Shown here: positions 7,557-10,705 of the stretch, piece after piece
How the letters are laid out: every line of letters begins with the position of its first letter
Numbering within the stretch: the first letter of the stretch is position 1
NCBI GenBank assembly: GCA_021813595.1
Contig: JAKAKF010000288.1
Span: forward strand, 1-10,705
Reading direction: 5' to 3'
DNA from: a bacterium
Lineage (GTDB): Bacteria > SZUA-79 > Acidulodesulfobacterales > Acidulodesulfobacteraceae
DNA: 10,705 nucleotides
Made by a program: the position numbers and the translations under genes
The notes under the pieces: generated by a model
Told to the model about the DNA's origin: nothing
Databases searched by the model: none
Seen by the model: only the letters and a program-made list of their open reading frames with translations

Positions 7557-8518
7557 TGACAAGATATTAAAGATTCCGTTAATTCGGCAATTTTTGCGTC
7601 TTTTTTATCGGACTCTTTTTTTAAATAAACCAGTGCGTCGAATTGCGCCTGCATATATAAAAGCGTAGAGCGGAGTTCCGTCATCCATGAATAAATTTTA
7701 TTAATCTTTGCCGCCGCTTCTATATCATCTATGGAAATTTCATCCATTGCGATGCGTTTAAGCAAAACATAAAGTTCGGCAATTTTAGGCGGAACTTCCG
7801 CATTTGCGGCAAGGTCGGATATCCCGAAACTTGTATGCCTTAGTGATTCGCTCAAAAATGATTCTTTATACTCTATAAATTCCGGACTCCCAGCGTCAAA
7901 CTTTAAATTTAAGCGCTCTGCCGTTCTTCCGAGCTGTTTTTCGGGGTCTTTCATCAACTCGTCGTAATCGACGACTATGCGTTTATAACCTGCCGAATGA
8001 ATCAAAGAAGCAGTGATATAGCCGAGCCATATATAGCAACCCTTAACTATGTCGAATCCATCCCTTTTCTGCATAGATTTTGCAGTGCTTAAAGGATTGC
8101 GGCATGCTATTATATACGATACTTCTACCCCTTCGTTTTTAAATATATCGTTCCATAAAGGCAACAGCCTGGCTATTAAAGGGTCTTTAAAACCGAATAA
8201 ATCCGTCGATTCAAATCTCCTTTGCAGGATATTAGCGCCGATAGGATAAAAAGCCGATAAAATCTGCTTCGTATTATCGTCAAATACGGGCAAAACCGGA
8301 TTATCCCAGGTGTAGCCGATAGAGTTCAGCATGTTTACGTCTAAATGACTTATTTCAAAATCTTCAAAATATCCTTTCTCGTTGTCCGGACCGACGGTGT
8401 TAGGTCCATAAAAATTTCCAAGATCGGCTCCTAAAACTTGAAGCCCCCTTGTAATTGCGCTCGTGCCGCTCCGCTGAACCCCTATTACCGCGATAATCCT
8501 TTTCTTTTTTAATGTCAT
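7547..8518 (-). CDS. PAPS-dependent sulfotransferase
   Basis: This 323-residue cytoplasmic enzyme should transfer sulfate from PAPS to a hydroxyl or amino group. The 5'-phosphosulfate loop is GVQRSGTSAI (13-22), after the short strand IIAVI. GFKDPLI (109-115) and the 3'-phosphate site CRNPLSTAKS (139-148, with R140 and S148) follow, as in bacterial Sulfotransfer-type proteins. VVDYDELMKDPEKQL (182-196) is another family feature. The C-terminal part (about 285-318) is charged and probably coiled-coil. The last residues (CHSR) and the stop lie inside a palindromic repeat, so the natural end may have been altered. The ATG overlaps the upstream TGA (ATGA), with AGAAGG close before it, implying translational coupling. 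The adjacent cysC would provide PAPS. The glycan of this locus is the likely acceptor, but the sequence does not identify the sugar; a protein or lipid acceptor is possible. Confidence 0.88.
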   Translation of the reverse strand: MTLKKKRIIAVIGVQRSGTSAITRGLQVLGADLGNFYGPNTVGPDNEKGYFEDFEISHLDVNMLNSIGYTWDNPVLPVFDDNTKQILSAFYPIGANILQRRFESTDLFGFKDPLIARLLPLWNDIFKNEGVEVSYIIACRNPLSTAKSMQKRDGFDIVKGCYIWLGYITASLIHSAGYKRIVVDYDELMKDPEKQLGRTAERLNLKFDAGSPEFIEYKESFLSESLRHTSFGISDLAANAEVPPKIAELYVLLKRIAMDEISIDDIEAAAKINKIYSWMTELRSTLLYMQAQFDALVYLKKESDKKDAKIAELTESLISCHSR

Positions 8519-9156
8519 TTGCCTTCTGAATTGGAGGCGCCGTTTATTTTAGTTTTCATATCTTTCAGAATATTTTCCCAAATATCTATATTAGGCTTAA
8601 GTTCAAACTCGACTACGTCGGCAAGAAGAACGTAATCCTGTTCCACCTGCGTTGAAAGAACGGAAGCAAGAATTTTTTCGAGGTCGTTAAAATAAGACTG
8701 AACGCTTTTACCGTCGTAAACAAGGCTGTCGTAATCTATTTTTAAGAATTCCGAAATTTTTTCCATAATCTGAATAAACGTTGTTAGCCCTTTAAGATAT
8801 TCGGAGAAATTCTTAAAACCTCCGGTGCTGTTTCCCCACCTTATTTCATCAGTAGTTTTTACGATTCCTGCTTTAAATTCGTTTAAAAACGTTATAGCGG
8901 CATTTAACGAACCGTTTAAAAGTTCAAGTTGATTCATCGTAGTTATTTTAATTTCGTCGGCGTCTCCAAGTTTAAATGCCTTTGATTTGTCGGCATCCAG
9001 CATTAAATCGTCGTATTGAGTCCCGTTTATTGCTATTTTTTTTATTACTCTGCCTTCTGGAATAAAACGCTTTATATCTCCTCCGTATAAAATATCGTGC
9101 ATACTGCCCGCATTTGAAGCAGAATCGGTTAAATTTCCGTCAACGTATAATTTCAT
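8515..9156 (-). CDS. Protein of unknown function, translationally coupled to the GT9 gene
   Basis: I do not recognise a named family. The 213-residue protein has a beta-rich N-terminal third (about 1-72), with VIKKIAINGTQYDDLML as a clear strand-turn-strand. A mostly helical remainder (about 75-205) contains a distinctive acidic/hydrophobic stretch DYVLLADVVEFELKP (174-188). There is no signal peptide, membrane segment or obvious catalytic motif. It starts in an ATGA overlap with the GT9 stop and has a perfect GGAGGAG five bases upstream. It also ends in an ATGA overlap with the sulfotransferase, so the three products are likely made together. From memory, proteins of this general shape (small beta N-terminus, helical end with a D-x-V-L-L-A-D motif) occur near flagellin or glycosylation genes. 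I cannot confirm this here. A partner or scaffold role for the neighbouring transferases is a guess. Confidence 0.85.
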   Translation of the reverse strand: MKLYVDGNLTDSASNAGSMHDILYGGDIKRFIPEGRVIKKIAINGTQYDDLMLDADKSKAFKLGDADEIKITTMNQLELLNGSLNAAITFLNEFKAGIVKTTDEIRWGNSTGGFKNFSEYLKGLTTFIQIMEKISEFLKIDYDSLVYDGKSVQSYFNDLEKILASVLSTQVEQDYVLLADVVEFELKPNIDIWENILKDMKTKINGASNSEGK

Positions 9157-10705
9157 ATCAACTCCTCCGGTTTATAATGTTTATGATTTTTTATTTTATC
9201 TAAAAATATTAATGAAACTTTTTTAAATATATTTAACTGGAGCTTATACCTAGAATAGTTTTTAAGCGAATCCACGGCAAGGCCGAACAAATCGTAGCTT
9301 GCGGAACTGTTCTGGTTTATAACGTGAATCTGGTTGAACAAAGACAGGTCGTCGTAAACCGAGGATAAATATCTTAATTCAAAATCTATAGATTTTATAT
9401 TGCCGGTATATTCCTCTATTTTTTTATAATTAAAAGGGTCATGAAGAGCCAGATTAATCATTTTTTTTGTCTCCGACATGCCTCTTTCGCATAAAGAGAT
9501 AAGGCTTTCTGCCGCCTTTAGCTCTTCGTCCGCATCTAAGCTAAGATTATATTCTATGCCCTCAAAACAGTCAAGAAAAAGTTCGATTTCGTTTTCGTCT
9601 ATCTTGCAAAAATCTCCTTCGTAATAATGTTCGAGCGCTAATTTAAGTATTTTCAGTTTCAAATCTTTAAAGTTAAGCTTAATTTTTACGGCAGGAAAAA
9701 AATCTATGAATTCTTTCGAATCGAATCTCGACAGATACGGAATAATGCCGCTATTTTTATATTTAGACAGTTTTTCGGCGTAGCCGTTTTCTTTTTCAAG
9801 AACCATAAGCGACATATCGTAAATATATTCCGGCTTAATAAAATCCCGGCATATAGGATTTAAACATTTAAGATTAAAATCGCACGGAAAGCATCCTATA
9901 TCCGGCGCGACGAGCAGTCGGTTTTCGGCGTACGGTCCTGTTTCCCAAAATCCTACGTTTCCCGTATAAATAACGATTAATTTAGTCCCGGCGGCAACAC
10001 CGATATGCATTGTTCCGGTATCGTGCGTTATCAGAAGATTTGAGCGCCGGACGACGTAAACGAGGTCGGAAACGGAAGTTTTGCCGGTAATGTTTACAAG
10101 CCTTTCGTTCGCGACGGAGGTTTCTATATAGCCGCCGGCTTTAACGTCGTAATTTGCTCCAAGCAAAACAACTTTGATTTTTGAATCGCCGGCTAAAAGC
10201 ATCTTCGCTAATTCTGCAAAATAATCGTAACGCCATTTTTTAAGTTCGGACGATGCTCCTATTGCAAAAGAAATAACCGTATCGTTTTCTTCTATGCCGT
10301 ATTTTTTTAAAACTTCAAGCTCTTTATGTTCTCCGTCCGTTTTTTCGGTATCCAAATAAATTTTGCTTACGTGTATTTTATTTCTGCCCCGGTTTGTCTT
10401 TACTGTTCTTTCATATATATCCACGAGGTTTAAAACGCTTACTTTTCTGTTTTGAACTGCAGAAAATATATAGGCTATCATTTCGTCGTTGGATATTATA
10501 GTTCCTTCTCGGGTTACGGATATGCCTATATTTTTTAACGAATTTAATATATAAAGAAAATATGCGCTTATTTCGTCGTGGGAAAGATTTACGGCAAGGT
10601 CGTAATTTACGTTTAAAATACCGTCGAACATGGCATTTAAGGCTCTTAAAATTTCTAAAGTAAATTCGAAATTGTTTGCTTTCAAGAGCCCTGACAGTCC
10701 TTTAA
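9153..10705 (-). CDS. Family 9 glycosyltransferase with extra C-terminal domain (5' end off window)
   Basis: This is a GT-B enzyme of the ADP-heptose:LPS heptosyltransferase type (GT9), missing its N-terminus. The frame stays open to base 10705, and upstream residues KGLSGL fit the family, so the TTG at 10685 is not the start. Counting from that TTG, FDGILNVNYDLAVNLSHDE (19-38, first residue approximate) is the end of the N-terminal Rossmann half. ISFAIGASSELKKW (138-151) and LLITHDTGTMHIGVAAGT (217-234) are the nucleotide-sugar-binding half. Cysteines at 265, 268, 274 and 279 form a cluster often seen in GT9 proteins. About 200 further residues (300-510) are mainly helical and not part of the usual GT9 fold. 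The stop overlaps the next gene (ATGA). It probably adds a heptose or another sugar to a glycan on the cytoplasmic side. Roughly 60-80 N-terminal residues are probably missing, judged from family layout. Confidence 0.88.
   Translation of the reverse strand, partial: KGLSGLLKANNFEFTLEILRALNAMFDGILNVNYDLAVNLSHDEISAYFLYILNSLKNIGISVTREGTIISNDEMIAYIFSAVQNRKVSVLNLVDIYERTVKTNRGRNKIHVSKIYLDTEKTDGEHKELEVLKKYGIEENDTVISFAIGASSELKKWRYDYFAELAKMLLAGDSKIKVVLLGANYDVKAGGYIETSVANERLVNITGKTSVSDLVYVVRRSNLLITHDTGTMHIGVAAGTKLIVIYTGNVGFWETGPYAENRLLVAPDIGCFPCDFNLKCLNPICRDFIKPEYIYDMSLMVLEKENGYAEKLSKYKNSGIIPYLSRFDSKEFIDFFPAVKIKLNFKDLKLKILKLALEHYYEGDFCKIDENEIELFLDCFEGIEYNLSLDADEELKAAESLISLCERGMSETKKMINLALHDPFNYKKIEEYTGNIKSIDFELRYLSSVYDDLSLFNQIHVINQNSSASYDLFGLAVDSLKNYSRYKLQLNIFKKVSLIFLDKIKNHKHYKPEELI
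9162..9168 (-). promoter_or_regulatory. Strong ribosome binding site of the 213-residue protein
   Basis: The minus strand reads GGAGGAG, five bases before the ATG at 9156-9154. It lies inside the last codons (Pro-Glu-Glu-Leu-Ile) of the GT9 gene, whose TGA overlaps the ATG. The small protein is thus set up for efficient, coupled translation. Confidence 0.8.

Noticed and set aside
7530..7562. Longer CysC starting at TTG 7562
   Set aside because: The extra 11 residues come from the palindrome, and the ATG at 7529 gives the usual CysC N-terminus.
7120..7668. A 182-codon plus-strand open frame opposite cysC and the end of the sulfotransferase
   Set aside because: It lies wholly antisense to well-supported genes, has low-complexity Ser/Leu/Phe-rich translation and matches no family; it is a shadow.
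8049..8249. A 66-codon plus-strand open frame
   Set aside because: It is antisense to the sulfotransferase core, including its 3'-phosphate site.

Overview
The window is a single leftward (minus-strand) run of seven clear genes plus one fragment. Every gap between neighbours is 22 bases or less, or the genes overlap by 4 bases, so it reads as one operon cut at both ends. No plus-strand gene, rRNA, tRNA, CRISPR array, insertion sequence or factor-independent terminator could be supported. DNA is AT-rich overall, Ile is often ATA, Shine-Dalgarno sites are GGAGG-like, and TTG starts are used. The first gene is a family 9 (ADP-heptose:LPS heptosyltransferase-like) glycosyltransferase. Together these suggest a low-GC Gram-negative bacterium, possibly of a deltaproteobacterial-type lineage. 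That assignment is an inference; no species is recognised.

In transcription order (right to left): (1) a 5'-truncated GT9 glycosyltransferase with an extra helical C-terminal region (10705-9153); (2) a 213-residue protein of unknown function, ATGA-coupled to it (9156-8515); (3) a PAPS-dependent sulfotransferase, again ATGA-coupled (8518-7547); (4) an APS kinase, CysC (7529-6918); (5) a very large multidomain protein with two GT2 domains and an unusual N-terminal half (6910-3332); (6) a protein made of two tandem copies of a CgeB-like glycosyltransferase unit joined by two DYYL/NPDV motifs (3316-791); (7) a class I SAM-dependent methyltransferase starting at TTG (771-148); and (8) the first 41 codons of a further reading frame that leaves the window (125-1).

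The genes read as a surface-glycan or protein-glycosylation locus. GT9, GT2 and CgeB-like enzymes would assemble a glycan, CysC would convert APS to PAPS, the sulfotransferase would place sulfate on the glycan or its carrier, and the methyltransferase would cap or decorate a sugar. The carrier (LPS O-chain, capsule or flagellin) is not shown by the sequence. The GT9 variant and its small partner recall flagellin-glycosylation islands, but that is from memory and untested.

Three things stand out. A perfect 8-base inverted repeat of the GTCATTCCCGC type sits exactly on the sulfotransferase stop / cysC start junction and supplies the sulfotransferase's last codons and stop. The 1192-residue protein changes base composition part-way through, near the end of its first GT2 domain, which suggests a mosaic gene. 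Several likely starts differ from the longest open frame: cysC and the tandem glycosyltransferase probably start at internal ATGs, and the GT9 frame runs on past its apparent start to the window edge.
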